This document shows positions 17,055 to 26,038 of a DNA stretch of 64,000 bases, one piece after another; within the stretch, counting starts at the first letter, position 1, and every line of letters starts with the position of its first letter. Location of the stretch: the NCBI RefSeq assembly GCF_020164955.1, contig NZ_JAIUHG010000030.1, positions 18,069 to 82,068 of the forward strand. The letters run 5' to 3'. The stretch is from Mesorhizobium sp. CA8 (GTDB lineage: Bacteria > Pseudomonadota > Alphaproteobacteria > Rhizobiales > Rhizobiaceae). Below the pieces are notes generated by a model. It worked only from the letters and a program-made list of their open reading frames with translations, was not told where the DNA came from and searched no databases. The position numbers were made by a program, and so were the translations under genes.

Positions 17055-17571
17055 TAGAGACCGGAACGATTGGATCATCTGCGCCAAAAGGAGAGGATGT
17101 GGAACGTTTCGCCGTGCAGGTGTTACCGCGGCCTGACGTGTTCACAATCAGAGCCTGGATCCATCTGGCGATCGCGGACGGGATCGACCTCGTCTCGCGT
17201 GCATGACTGGGTAATGTCGTTGCTGACTGCTATCGAAGCTGGTCCAGACACGCGCTCCAAAATACCGGCTTTTGGTATTGAGCGGCCGCATTTTGCGGCC
17301 GTCGGGTTTGCGGCCGATGACGGAACGTCCTCTTTCGGATAATTAGGCCAGATCCCTGGCATCGACGGCAGTTGTATCCTGTTCGCAGGTCGGGTCACTT
17401 GACTCGCTGGTGATGGGGGGGCGGTAGAGCCGTGCAGGTTCTGCATGAGCCTTCAGTCTGGCACCGGTTGCGACCATTAGCCTCCTCCCGGAACGTAAGG
17501 CAGTTCCTTCCGTTGGATGAATTGCGTTGGCAGCTGCCGACGTCAATCGACCAGGCCAGGAGCCTTTCACA
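17055..17571. other. Intergenic region between the element fragment and the PRC-barrel gene
   Basis: No gene is evident. A perfect 8-bp hairpin with a TTT loop (17283-17301, CGGCCGCA stem) stands alone and has no T-run. The stretch probably holds the promoter of the PRC-barrel gene near its right end, but no promoter could be placed with confidence. Confidence 0.4.
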
Positions 17572-18414
17572 ATGGTCCGCAAGATACTAGCTACGGCCGC
17601 GACGGCAGCTCTCATGTCGACGGCGCTCTGCACGGCGGGTGCTCACGCCGCAAATACCAGCAACCCCGCTACCCAGGCGGAGGCTGTTGTCCCGGTCACT
17701 GATGGCAAGCTCGTCTCCAAGATCATGGGAGCCGCGGTTTATGACAGCACCGCCGACGACGCGACGAAGATTGGCGATGTCAATGACATCGTCCTGGACA
17801 AGGACGGGAACGCCAAACTCGTCGTTATCGGCGTCGGCGGATTCCTCGGCGTGGGGGAAAAGAACGTGGCCTATGATTTCAGCAAGCTTGAATGGGTCAA
17901 CAAGAAGGGCGATCGCTGGTTAGTCGCAAAGACGACGAAGGATGAGCTCAAAGCTCAACCAAACTTCGATACGAAGGCTTATGATAACGCGGCAGCACCC
18001 ACGGCGCAGACGACTAACAGCCAAGCGGCTAATGGTAAAACCGATGCGATCTCGACAGCCTCGATCGACAAGTCGTCCCTGACCGAAATGCCGTCAGATA
18101 AAATCAGCGCGGCAAATCTGATCGGCACCAACGTCTATGGCGCAGATGATGCGAAGGTCGGTGAGATCGGCGACGTCATCCTGACTGGCGACAAGAAAGT
18201 CGACGCGATAATCGTTGATGCAGGCGGCTTCCTCGGCATCGGCGAAAAGAAGGTCGCCGTCGGTATGGAGAACCTCAAGTTCATGACCGACAAGAACGGT
18301 AGCGGTTACCTCTATACGAACTTCACCAAGGACCAGTTGGAGGCGCAGACTGCCTACGACAAGGCCACTTACGCACAAAATCGGGACAAGCAGCGCATCA
18401 TCGTCAACAAGTAA
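17572..18414 (+). CDS. Exported tandem PRC-barrel domain protein
   Basis: This 280-residue protein has a Sec signal peptide (MVRKILATAATAALMSTAL, cleavage near AHA-AN) and two PRC-barrel domains. The first is at about residues 35-115 (KIGDVNDIVLDKDGN, VIGVGGFLGVGEKNVAYDF), the second at about 175-260 (KVGEIGDVILTGDKKVDAII, GGFLGIGEKKVAVGMENL). A Thr/Ala/Asn-rich linker separates them. PRC barrels bind partner proteins or RNA; exported double versions are common in rhizobia and have no defined role. ATG 17572 has AGGAG ten bases upstream. Confidence 0.85.
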   Translation: MVRKILATAATAALMSTALCTAGAHAANTSNPATQAEAVVPVTDGKLVSKIMGAAVYDSTADDATKIGDVNDIVLDKDGNAKLVVIGVGGFLGVGEKNVAYDFSKLEWVNKKGDRWLVAKTTKDELKAQPNFDTKAYDNAAAPTAQTTNSQAANGKTDAISTASIDKSSLTEMPSDKISAANLIGTNVYGADDAKVGEIGDVILTGDKKVDAIIVDAGGFLGIGEKKVAVGMENLKFMTDKNGSGYLYTNFTKDQLEAQTAYDKATYAQNRDKQRIIVNK

Positions 18415-18479
18415 CACTCATCGCTAAGCGCTCGCCCGAGTGGCGGCGGGCGCTTCGACTGGAAAACGCAGGAGCGGAC

Positions 18480-18968
18480 TTGAAATTAGCCGACGAGGTC
18501 CGTCACAGCTCTGAAGATATCAGCGACCTCGTCCTGTCTGATGTCGTTTCTGCGCTTCATCGACGAGTTAAGGTCAGCCACGAGTTCGATATTCCCTACA
18601 TTGCTGGGTACAGCAGGGATGCAACGACGATTTACATCGACCGACATCTGCCGCGCACCATCAGGTGGAGAGGCAAGGACGTGCGGCTCGAACCATTTCT
18701 GGTGTGCCACGAAATTGTTGAAAAAGCTCTCTTGGACGAGTTGCGGCTTCATTATCTGCACGCCCACCAAATTGCCTCGCGCATCGAAAGAGATGCGGTG
18801 AGAGGGGCTGGTCTGACCTGGCGGCACTACCAAACCGTCATCAAGAGGCACGAGAAAGCGATCGATGAGGAAATGCTTCGGTGTGTGCCAGGGGAGTTAG
18901 ATCTTACGCCTTACAGGGATCTCAAGGATTACCCATTGCTCCGACGGCTGGTCGAAGCATCGCAGTAG
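18480..18968 (+). CDS. Hypothetical protein with a degenerate zincin-like motif
   Basis: This 162-residue cytoplasmic protein is not assigned to a named family. It contains a helix VCHEIVEKALLDELRLHYLH that resembles the first helix of zinc metallopeptidases, with HEIVE in place of HExxH. This is followed by AHQIASRIERDAVRGAGL. The opening TTG at 18480 is preceded by AGGAG at seven bases and gives a sensible N-terminus. It follows the PRC gene by 65 bases on the same strand and may share its mRNA. Protease activity is doubtful without the second His. Confidence 0.6.
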   Translation: MKLADEVRHSSEDISDLVLSDVVSALHRRVKVSHEFDIPYIAGYSRDATTIYIDRHLPRTIRWRGKDVRLEPFLVCHEIVEKALLDELRLHYLHAHQIASRIERDAVRGAGLTWRHYQTVIKRHEKAIDEEMLRCVPGELDLTPYRDLKDYPLLRRLVEASQ

Positions 18969-19146
18969 CTCGTTGCGGGATGCTCCAAGGCACAGAGACA
19001 GCGGGAAATTAAGGCAGGCACACGGTCAAATTTTCTCGCCAATGGAACTTCCCGACCCACCGCTGGTTCGCATGCGTAGGGACGACCGAGGCCCATTCCG
19101 ACCTGTGCATTCTGCAGGCAGAGCGCCTCGCCAACAGGAGACTGCC

Positions 19147-19611
19147 ATGAAACATCAGACACTTGAAGAACTGCACGAGGTCGCGGAAGTCGAAGTGTCC
19201 TTTCCGGCTATGACGCGAGGGCAGCGTTTGGAACATTGGGCCATGCTGCTCGAGCGAAATCCCGAGCGGTGCCTCGCCGCCTTCCCCGGGACGGAATACA
19301 TGACCCTGGACGTGCGTGACAAGGCGCGGTCCCTGGACTCCGCGCTCAGCGTTGCTTTCGCTGATCCAATATTGCGCGCGCAAGGATTGAAGAATGATAC
19401 CTATGGCGAAGCGAAACGCTTCTTCGAGCTTACGGATTGGCAGTTGCACGCTGTCGTCTGCCATTGCCATGTCGGCGCGACCATGAAAGCCGGATGGGCT
19501 GCCGTCCAAATTCGGTCTGCCATCGGCATGGAAGGGAAGCTTTTCAGCAGACTACGTGAAGCGATTGCTCATTGGCCGGTATTTCGCATTTTGAGCCATG
19601 CGAGGGAGTAG
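19147..19611 (+). CDS. Conserved hypothetical protein
   Basis: This 154-residue soluble protein begins MKHQTLEELHEVAEVEVSFP, with CAGGAG eight bases before the ATG at 19147. It contains TRGQRLEHWAMLLERNPERC and a cysteine-histidine cluster VVCHCHVG that might bind metal. I recall similar rhizobial proteins without assigned function. It ends 78 bases before a strong intrinsic terminator (19690-19721), so it is the last gene of its transcription unit. Confidence 0.55.
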   Translation: MKHQTLEELHEVAEVEVSFPAMTRGQRLEHWAMLLERNPERCLAAFPGTEYMTLDVRDKARSLDSALSVAFADPILRAQGLKNDTYGEAKRFFELTDWQLHAVVCHCHVGATMKAGWAAVQIRSAIGMEGKLFSRLREAIAHWPVFRILSHARE

Positions 19612-19689
19612 CGTCGCCTCGGGAAGCTGAAAAGGCAGCGAGCGAAAGGTCCAAGCAGATGCGTCTGGGCCGAAGACCGGTAATTATGA

Positions 19690-19721
19690 GAATACGGGCG
19701 AGCGTCGCCCGTATTCTTTTT
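19690..19721 (+). terminator. Rho-independent terminator
   Basis: A perfect 12-bp stem (GAATACGGGCGA at 19690-19701 against 19705-19716) with a 3-base loop is followed by TTTTT. It ends the rightward unit that includes 19147-19611. Confidence 0.9.
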
Positions 19722-20109
19722 GCCTCGTCCGGGTGGCCGCGATCACTCTCTCAAGCAATCCTCTCAGATCCGCAGCATAGCGGTGACACTATGTACCTCG
19801 TCGAAATTCTGTTGCCCCCGTTCCGACAACCAAGGGCAAACCTTTCCCGGAAGGGATTTCGACCGTCCGAAAGAAGAACTTGCGGCTCGCTTCGGAGTGA
19901 CCGCCTAATCTCCAGGTGCCTGCGGTGGGTCTTTGGAAGGCCGGCGAAGAAACAGACCGGGATGACATCGTCGTGTTCGAGATAATGACGCCAATGGTGG
20001 ACGTTTCAGATTGGCAGCGCCGACGAAGCGATTTGGAGCGCCGCTTACGCCAGGTAAAATCGTGTCCGCTACTCGCAAACAACGCTTCCTTGAAGCTGCT
20101 GGATACTTT
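19722..20109. other. Intergenic region, no gene seen
   Basis: No start codon with a convincing protein follows the terminator on either strand. The sequence contains only short, compositionally poor frames. Confidence 0.4.
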
Positions 20110-20406
20110 CTAGTCGAAAATAATCCGAGCAGTGCCCCTTTTGGCGATCAACGCTCTCCGAGCTTCCTGAATCCGTTCAGCCTGCAGTTTGGTATAGGGG
20201 CCCATCGGCCGCGTCTTTTCATTCCCGCGACGGACCTGACAGTACCAGCGCCCCCTGTCCGAAAAGATTTCAACCGAGGTCGGCATCTCATGGGACTCTT
20301 CGCCTGCAACCTCCTTGGCGAACTTGACGATCTTTGAATTACGCCGAATGGGCGCAACGACGCGCGAATCCGTGGCGACCTGAAATTCCTGTTGCAATCC
20401 GGACAT
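20110..20406 (-). CDS. Hypothetical protein
   Basis: This 98-residue basic protein starts at ATG 20406 with a strong GGAAAGGAG eleven bases upstream. It contains a hydrophilic first half, then TSVEIFSDRGRWYCQVRRGN and an arginine-rich tail KLQAERIQEARRALIAKRG. The middle resembles a small beta-hairpin domain. No family recognised. It is an isolated leftward gene between a terminator and an IS remnant. Confidence 0.5.
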   Translation of the reverse strand: MSGLQQEFQVATDSRVVAPIRRNSKIVKFAKEVAGEESHEMPTSVEIFSDRGRWYCQVRRGNEKTRPMGPYTKLQAERIQEARRALIAKRGTARIIFD

Positions 20407-20609
20407 AACTCAAACTCCTTTCCGTCACGACGACCTACCTGCTTGGCGACGACCCGTTGCGCTCTTGCCGGTGCTCGAGAGGGCTTCCTAGTTCCGCCTC
20501 CGTCTCCAGACCGGAGTTGCGCAGCTCTTATCCGGCAGTTTCCCGCCATCGGTGGATTCATGCAAACGAATTTCATCCGAAATTGCGTGCAATTTTTATG
20601 TGATCAGCG

Positions 20610-20834
20610 ACCCAATGCGGGCGCTCGCAGGATTGCTTGCCCTGTCCTACGCCAATCGCGAGAAGGACCAGCGGACCTTGTTCTTATAAAGCAGTTCGGG
20701 AGCGGCGAGACGCCGGCGGCCGTTGCCGAAGCCACAGGCGTTTGCCCGCGAACTGTTCGAAATGGCTCGAGCCATATCGGCGGAGAGCCGGCCTCTGCCA
20801 GCGACTTGTCAGCTGTCTTCCGCGCCGGTTGGGC
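20610..20834 (+). mobile_element. IS481-family transposase N-terminal remnant
   Basis: The plus strand carries, over at least two frames, the helix-turn-helix start of an IS481-type transposase: ETPAAVAEATGVCPRTVR in one frame and KWLEPYRR in the next. An NA-R-x-TP-type opening lies just before. The DDE catalytic domain and both terminal inverted repeats are missing; similarity ends at the stop of the adjoining glucoamylase gene. It is a dead insertion sequence that marks a past rearrangement at this edge of the catabolic cluster. Confidence 0.6.
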
Positions 20835-22145
20835 TCAAGAAGAGAGCCAGCCCTTGGTGAAACCAGCCCGGCGTAGTCCGCGCACTACATGTGGGCAGTT
20901 GCGCATCAGCTGCCAGAGAAAGTCGGATCGGTAGTTCTCGATCATTAGCACGATAGGGCCCTGGTTCAGTCCGAGATGATCGGACGCAACCCAACCGGCG
21001 ATATGACCGCTATCTGATTTGAGCGTTGGGTTGAAGCTCGCTTTGAAACCGTAGGAATTGTCAAGATTGAGATCGATCTCATCAAAGTGGCGCAAGGCTG
21101 GCAGGACGACCTCCGGAGCGAACGGCAGCGATGCCGCCGTCGCCCAGGGCGACAGCGTGCCGTCATCGGGTCCGAACGGCACGCCCCGAGCCCTGTAGCC
21201 GTAGAACCGCCGCTCGACGCCGTCGATCCGGCACGTCCGCCAGCCCGGGCCGTCGCTGGCGCTCACGCCCCAACTCGTCTCGTCATATCCGACGAACTCG
21301 AGTGGATTGCGGATGGCATATTCTCGCTGGACATAGGTGGCACGGCGGCTGTTCTCGAAGTAGTCGCAATCGTGTTCACGCATGAAGGAGTCCCGGATGC
21401 CACGGAAATCAAGCCAGACATGTGCAAGCTGGTGAATGAAGAGCGGCCCGGCGTAGACGAATTCCTGGCCGTAGATCTTCTTCCACCGATAAGACTGGAG
21501 CCATGCCGCGTAGCTTTCGGGCGGCAGAGCGTGGGTGGGCGAACCGAGTCCGAGCACATACAGGATCAGGGCTTCGTCATAGCCTTCCCAGCGGTAGCCA
21601 ATGAATCCGTTTTCCGGCGTCCAGCCATGGGTGACGGTGGCGCCGCTGTTGCGCGCCCAATCCCAGTCCACCCGCTCGTAAAGCGCCTCGGAAAGCGTGC
21701 GGATCTCCTTCTCCTCCTCGCTGTCTTCCTGGAAAAAGGCGCCGGCCGTCAGAACGCCTGCGATCAGGAGCGCACTGTCTATCGTGGACAGTTCGCATTG
21801 CCAGACGCGCCGGCCCGTCTCCATGTCCAGGAAATGGTAGTAAAATCCCTTGTAGCCGGTTGCGTCCGGTTGGGCGCTTTGGGCGCTGTTGCGCAAGAAG
21901 CGCAAAGTGGCGAGCGTTCTTGCGCAAGCGCGCTGGCGCGTCATGAAGCCTCGGGCCACGCCGACCGGATAGGACGAGAGAGCCAGTCCGACAGCCGCGA
22001 TGCTGGCGGGCGAACCCTTTCTGGTCCGATCGGCTATGAGACCGTTGGCCTCGTTGGCCTCATAAAGAAAGTAGTCGAACGTCCTGGTCTGGAGAGCCGC
22101 CAAAAACTCATCGCCGGGCGCGACCTGTTTGGGCTTGTTCTGCAT
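20835..22145 (-). CDS. Glucoamylase family (PF10091/GH144-like) glycoside hydrolase
   Basis: This 436-residue protein matches the bacterial glycoamylase domain family, an (alpha/alpha)6-barrel group that includes beta-1,2-glucan-acting GH144 enzymes. Recognisable blocks are FDYFLYEANEANGLIADRTR, ATGYKGFYYHFLDMETGRR, STIDSALLIAGVLTA, YDEALILYVLGLGSPTHALP, and GPLFIHQLAHVWLDFRG. The C-terminal NSYGFKASFNPT and GWVASDHLGLNQGPIVLMIE complete the family pattern. No signal peptide is seen, so it would act on imported or periplasm-derived oligosaccharide. It is the last gene of the leftward operon, its ATG directly abutting the VOC stop. The exact linkage cut is not predictable here. Confidence 0.85.
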   Translation of the reverse strand: MQNKPKQVAPGDEFLAALQTRTFDYFLYEANEANGLIADRTRKGSPASIAAVGLALSSYPVGVARGFMTRQRACARTLATLRFLRNSAQSAQPDATGYKGFYYHFLDMETGRRVWQCELSTIDSALLIAGVLTAGAFFQEDSEEEKEIRTLSEALYERVDWDWARNSGATVTHGWTPENGFIGYRWEGYDEALILYVLGLGSPTHALPPESYAAWLQSYRWKKIYGQEFVYAGPLFIHQLAHVWLDFRGIRDSFMREHDCDYFENSRRATYVQREYAIRNPLEFVGYDETSWGVSASDGPGWRTCRIDGVERRFYGYRARGVPFGPDDGTLSPWATAASLPFAPEVVLPALRHFDEIDLNLDNSYGFKASFNPTLKSDSGHIAGWVASDHLGLNQGPIVLMIENYRSDFLWQLMRNCPHVVRGLRRAGFTKGWLSS

Positions 22146-23192
22146 TCAAGGCCGCTCCATAAAAACTCCGGCGTCGCGCGTTCGCTTCGCCGACCCGACA
22201 ATGGGACGGAGAACGATGTCAGGGCGAGCGGACTTCACCGCTCGCGCCTGCCTTATTGGCGATGTCGGTTCCAGGCCCCTGCTCCGCTCCGCATCCCCTG
22301 AGGCCGCCCAGCGCGGCGACGCTCGCGAAACGAGCAGAAAGGCGTGACCGTCCGGATCGCGCACGAGGCGCTCGCCATCGTTGCGGGCTTGAACCGGGGC
22401 AAGCTCGAAGACCAGTCGGGTGCAGGCGATGTCGTTGTTTCGCGGCGCGGGAATGACGTACTCGTCGCGGCCACGCTTGTTTCGGTAACACAGCAGTTCG
22501 AGATGCGGCGTACCGTAGGACGGGGCCAGCGCGGTGACGTCAACCTCGGCGCCATCGACATCGTCCAGCATCTCCTGGACGACGCCGTGGTTGAGGGAAT
22601 GCGCCGACGCGGAAAGGCCAAGGCCTTCGTAGAAGGCAACGCTCCGGCCAGTGTCGGAAACGCTGATCGCCGAATGGTCGATGCCAAGACAGGGCTCGCC
22701 GGACGGCGGCTTAGACCAGCGGGGATCGCCACCTTTGGGGAACGCGAGCAGTTCGAGGGGATGCCCCTCCGGATCGCGGAACTTGAACGCGGTGACGCCG
22801 CCGGAAGAGGCCGGCAGATGCTGCGGCCCGCCCACAGAGATGGGCTTCCAGCCCGCCACGCTAGAAAGCCGCTCGAAAGCTCCTTCCATGTCCAAGGTTA
22901 CAATCGCGAAATGCTGGAAGAAAAGATCGGTTGAGGATGCCTGTCGCGGATAGGGGCTGCCCGATACGTCAAACTGCAGGAGTTCCAGAGTTTCCCGTCC
23001 CAGCCGGAGGGTGATGCGATCGGCGCCACCGGAGACGCCCATCAGGCGCTCGAATGCTTCGCCAGCCAGCCGGTCCACCGCGGTCCGGCGGCAACCGAAA
23101 GCGGCCTCGTAGAATCGGGATGCGCTTTCGGCGTCGGCCGTGGTGAGGCTGAAGCGGATGAGCCTTTCGACGCGCAAAGTTGCGGCATTCAT
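22146..23192 (-). CDS. VOC (glyoxalase-fold) protein with two tandem domains
   Basis: This 348-residue protein carries two vicinal-oxygen-chelate domains: residues ~8-150 (FSLTTADAESASRFYEAAFG, FKFRDPEGHPLELL) and ~165-300 (DHSAISVSDTGRSVAFYEGL, RLVRDPDGHAFLLV). Such folds bind a divalent metal and isomerise or cleave small molecules. The last ~35 residues are basic and may be disordered. ATG 23192 overlaps the SMP-30 stop (ATGA) with a G-rich binding site ten bases away; ATG 23198 is an alternative. Its place among sugar-oxidising enzymes suggests action on an oxidised sugar or keto-sugar, which is inference. Confidence 0.85.
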   Translation of the reverse strand: MNAATLRVERLIRFSLTTADAESASRFYEAAFGCRRTAVDRLAGEAFERLMGVSGGADRITLRLGRETLELLQFDVSGSPYPRQASSTDLFFQHFAIVTLDMEGAFERLSSVAGWKPISVGGPQHLPASSGGVTAFKFRDPEGHPLELLAFPKGGDPRWSKPPSGEPCLGIDHSAISVSDTGRSVAFYEGLGLSASAHSLNHGVVQEMLDDVDGAEVDVTALAPSYGTPHLELLCYRNKRGRDEYVIPAPRNNDIACTRLVFELAPVQARNDGERLVRDPDGHAFLLVSRASPRWAASGDAERSRGLEPTSPIRQARAVKSARPDIVLRPIVGSAKRTRDAGVFMERP

Positions 23193-24091
23193 GGCCATGT
23201 CGCCCCCCGGCGATTGAGGAAGACTGCATAGAGCGTATGCGAGCCGCCGATGAACAGTCGGTTGCGAGCGAAGCCGCCGAACGTCAGGTTGGACACGCGA
23301 TGCGGAACGAGGATCTTGCCGAGCAGTTCGCCGTCGGGCGCAATGCAGTGCACGCCGTCCGCCGCGCTCGACCAGATGTTGCCGTCCTCGTCCACGCACA
23401 GCCCATCGGCATAGCCCGGCTCGATCTTATGAAAGACTTCGCCTCCAAATAGCCTGTCGCCCGCTGCAACGTCGAAGACCCTGATATATTGCCGGGGGGC
23501 GTCGGTGGTTTGGTCGCCTGTTTCCGATACGTATAGACGGGTTTCGTCCGGCGAAAACGCCAGGCCGTTCGGCCCGTCGAAGTCGCCTGCGGCGATCGCA
23601 ATGTGCCCGCTTTGCGGGTCGAACCGATAAAGTGCGGGTGGCTGCTCGGAAAGCTGTCGGCCGCCTTCATAGTCGTTCTGAATGCCATAGAGAGGGTCGG
23701 TGAACCAGATCGAGCCGTTGGATTTTACGACGACGTCGTTGGGCGCGTTGAGAGGCTTGCCCTCGTGCCGGTCGACGAGCCGTGTCAGCGATCCGTCCCA
23801 TTCTGTCCGGAATAGGCAGCGCTCGCGATGCGAGCAGGAAATCAACCGCCCCTGCCTGTCGCGCGCTTGCCCGTTGGCGTATCCCGACGGCGAGCGATAG
23901 ACGGATATGCCGGCATCCTCGATCCAGCGCATGGTTCGGTCGCGCGGAAGATCCTGGAACAACAGGCAATTCGCGTCGCCCATCCAGACCGGTCCCTCGA
24001 TCCAGCGAAAGCCGCCGGCAAGTTCTTCGAGCGGAGCGTTCTCCAGGATATAGTGGGCAAACCGTCGATCGACGATCTCGAAGTCGTTCAT
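23189..24091 (-). CDS. SMP-30/gluconolactonase family lactonase
   Basis: This 300-residue six-bladed beta-propeller belongs to the SMP-30/gluconolactonase/LRE family, which opens sugar lactones with a bound Ca2+ or Zn2+. Metal ligands are recognisable: Glu in RWIEGPVWMGD, Asn in NAPNDVVVKSNG, Asn in FDGPNGLAFSPD and Asp in YADGLCVDEDGNIW. ATG 24091 (MNDFEIVD) with AGGTAG upstream is preferred. It starts four bases after the cupin gene stop. In context it would hydrolyse the lactone made by the GMC or SDR dehydrogenase encoded on the divergent operon. Confidence 0.9.
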   Translation of the reverse strand: MNDFEIVDRRFAHYILENAPLEELAGGFRWIEGPVWMGDANCLLFQDLPRDRTMRWIEDAGISVYRSPSGYANGQARDRQGRLISCSHRERCLFRTEWDGSLTRLVDRHEGKPLNAPNDVVVKSNGSIWFTDPLYGIQNDYEGGRQLSEQPPALYRFDPQSGHIAIAAGDFDGPNGLAFSPDETRLYVSETGDQTTDAPRQYIRVFDVAAGDRLFGGEVFHKIEPGYADGLCVDEDGNIWSSAADGVHCIAPDGELLGKILVPHRVSNLTFGGFARNRLFIGGSHTLYAVFLNRRGATWP

Positions 24092-24095
24092 CTGT

Positions 24096-24539
24096 CTACC
24101 TGAATTCGCAAGCCAGTGACTGCGTGGGGGCATCCTCCAGTTGGATCACGATCAACGCGGCCGGCTCATCGCCCACCGTGCCGGAGCGGTGGCCCCGCTT
24201 GCCGTCCGTCTGTCGGCAATTCTGATCGCCGCCGAAGGACAGCTCGCCCGGCCCCATCTCGACGCGCGCTCCGTCCATGGATTCCACGAACCAGCGTCCC
24301 GAGAGCGGGACGATCCATTGTGGCTTCGGGTTTTCGTGCCATGTACCTATCCAGCCGACGGGCAGAACCGTGAGGAGCACCGTCATGCGCCCGCTCGCGC
24401 GCCAGCCTTGCCATTGGGGCTCGGCGGGCGGCTTGATCGATTCCAGGTCGAATTCCGTCATCGCGCAACGACTCTGGTGGCTGATCCCGTCAGCATCCGT
24501 CCACAGATGCCAGTAGGGGACTGCCGGCGCGGTGCTCAC
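24096..24539 (-). CDS. Cupin domain-containing protein
   Basis: This 147-residue protein has the single-barrel cupin pattern: YWHLWTDADGISHQSRCAMT at the N-terminus, then GWIGTWHENPKPQWIVPLSG with a metal-ligand His, and RVEMGPGELSFGGDQNCRQ. The start is GTG 24539, which overlaps the DoxX stop (GTGA); this agrees with where family members begin. Cupins of this kind bind sugars or act as small-molecule sensors or isomerases. It is the second gene of the leftward operon. The exact role is not known. Confidence 0.8.
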   Translation of the reverse strand: MSTAPAVPYWHLWTDADGISHQSRCAMTEFDLESIKPPAEPQWQGWRASGRMTVLLTVLPVGWIGTWHENPKPQWIVPLSGRWFVESMDGARVEMGPGELSFGGDQNCRQTDGKRGHRSGTVGDEPAALIVIQLEDAPTQSLACEFR

Positions 24540-25009
24540 TGCAGGTCCCCCTGAACTGTCCGGTAGGGGTGGGAGGACGCCAGCGGGTGGCGCAAGAAAC
24601 GCTCGACCCCGGCCGCCCCGGATCCGAAGGTGAGAAGAAGAAAGCCGCCGGCAAGGGCGAGGTTCTTGAGAAAATCCCAAAAGACTTCCCTGCCTCTGCT
24701 CTTGCCTTTGAGCCTGAAGTCGGGCCGATTCCAGAACTGCTTCCACAACAGCGCCGTGACGAGGCAATAGCCAGCAAGGATCAAGGCAGCGAGCCGATCG
24801 GCAACGCCGCTCAGAATCGCAAGTGACATGAACAGCTCGATGCAGAAGCCGCCGATGATCATCACCGTGGCGAGCCAGCGCCTAGAGATCACCTGAGATG
24901 CCTGGTCGGTCGCCAGCTTGAAGTTCAACACCTTGTCGAGCGCACTGAAAGGCAAGAACAACCCGACCAGCAAGCAGCGCGTTGCGAACGCGATCAGGAC
25001 AGCGGGCAT
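24536..25009 (-). CDS. DoxX-like integral membrane protein
   Basis: This 157-residue protein has four hydrophobic segments: ATRCLLVGLFLPFSALDKVL, WLATVMIIGGFCIELFMSLA, LAALILAGYCLVTALLW, and NLALAGGFLLLTFGSG. This is the DoxX/DoxD layout, in which such proteins serve as membrane partners of oxidoreductases passing electrons toward the quinone pool. ATG 25009 has AAGGA eight bases upstream. It is the first gene of the leftward operon and lies opposite the SDR/GMC oxidoreductase operon, which makes an electron-acceptor role for sugar oxidation plausible (inference). Confidence 0.75.
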   Translation of the reverse strand: MPAVLIAFATRCLLVGLFLPFSALDKVLNFKLATDQASQVISRRWLATVMIIGGFCIELFMSLAILSGVADRLAALILAGYCLVTALLWKQFWNRPDFRLKGKSRGREVFWDFLKNLALAGGFLLLTFGSGAAGVERFLRHPLASSHPYRTVQGDLQ

Positions 25010-25059
25010 TGCGATATCCTTCGACACGGGATCCGCGCCCGCTGATCGGGCGCGATATT

Positions 25060-25081
25060 CTCCAACTCTCATACGTTGGAG
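25060..25081. promoter_or_regulatory. Inverted repeat in the divergent promoter region
   Basis: CTCCAAC (25060-25066) and GTTGGAG (25075-25081) form an exact 7-bp dyad with an 8-base spacer, 51 bases upstream of the doxX start and about 140 upstream of the SDR start. Its place between two divergent operons suggests a regulator binding site. No regulator gene is adjacent. Confidence 0.4.
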
Positions 25082-25223
25082 CGCGAATTTGGTTCGGGAG
25101 CCGAGATCACATTCGCGTTCCCGCACCGCCTGGTGGCGGAAGAAGCCGGAGCTTTTGCCCCTGAACTCCGTTGTACCCGGTGCCGGTTTCGGCCGGCAGA
25201 CACGTTGTTCCAGTGAGCTTCCA

Positions 25224-26033
25224 ATGTCCGACCACAAGCCGTTGGCGCGGCAGAAAGCCATCGTTACCGGGGCTAATTCAGGTATCGGCGAGAGCGTCGC
25301 GATCGCGCTCGGCCTGGCCGGCGCCGACGTGGTGGTGAACTATGTCGAGAACGAGGACGCGGCGAACGGCGTCGTCGACCGAATCCATCAGGCCGGCTGC
25401 AAGGCGGTGGCACATCGGGCCGATGTCTCGGCGCAGGATCAGGTCGAGGACATGTTCGAGCGCGCCGTGCGCGAATTCGGGACCATCGACATCCTCGTCG
25501 CCAATGCCGGCCTGCAACGCGATTGCGCGTTCGCCGAGATGTCATTGGAAAAATGGAACAAAGTTCTTGAGGTCAATCTGACCGGTCAATTCCTCTGCGC
25601 CCAGGCCGCCACGCGGGAGTTCCTGCGACGCGGCGTCGTGCCTTCCGTCTCATGCGCGGCCGGTAAGATCATCTGCATGAGTTCGGTGCACCAGGAAATA
25701 CCGTGGGCGGGGCATGCGAACTACGCTACCTCGAAAGGCGGCATCAAGCTGCTGATGGAAAGCATTGCCCAAGAGCTTGCTCCCAAGCGCATCCGGGTCA
25801 ATGGCATCGCGCCCGGCGCGATACGCACGCCTATCAACACCGCCGCCTGGAACACGCCCGAAGCGCTGAAAAACCTGCTGACGCTAATACCTTATGGGCG
25901 CATCGGGCTCCCAGAAGACGTCGCACGGGCTGCGGTCTGGCTGGCGTCCGACGAATCCGACTACGTTGTCGGCACGACACTGTTCGTCGACGGCGGCATG
26001 ACGCTCTTTCCCGGCTTCGCGACCAATGGCTGA
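25224..26033 (+). CDS. SDR-family oxidoreductase (glucose 1-dehydrogenase-like)
   Basis: This 269-residue classical short-chain dehydrogenase has the NAD(P)-binding TGANSGIGESVA near residue 15, the NAG motif (ILVANAGLQ), the catalytic Ser region CMSSVHQEIPW and the YxxxK of HANYATSKGG. It ends in the standard DGGMTLFPGFATNG. Sequence features are closest to the glucose/ribitol dehydrogenase group, which oxidises a sugar C1 or hydroxyl. ATG 25224 gives the standard length. It starts the rightward operon, with the GMC gene five bases after its stop. Confidence 0.9.
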   Translation: MSDHKPLARQKAIVTGANSGIGESVAIALGLAGADVVVNYVENEDAANGVVDRIHQAGCKAVAHRADVSAQDQVEDMFERAVREFGTIDILVANAGLQRDCAFAEMSLEKWNKVLEVNLTGQFLCAQAATREFLRRGVVPSVSCAAGKIICMSSVHQEIPWAGHANYATSKGGIKLLMESIAQELAPKRIRVNGIAPGAIRTPINTAAWNTPEALKNLLTLIPYGRIGLPEDVARAAVWLASDESDYVVGTTLFVDGGMTLFPGFATNG

Positions 26034-26038
26034 GGGCG

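Noticed and set aside
17283..17301. Perfect 8-bp hairpin with TTT loop as a terminator
   Set aside because: No gene ends nearby and there is no T-run on either side, so no function is claimed.
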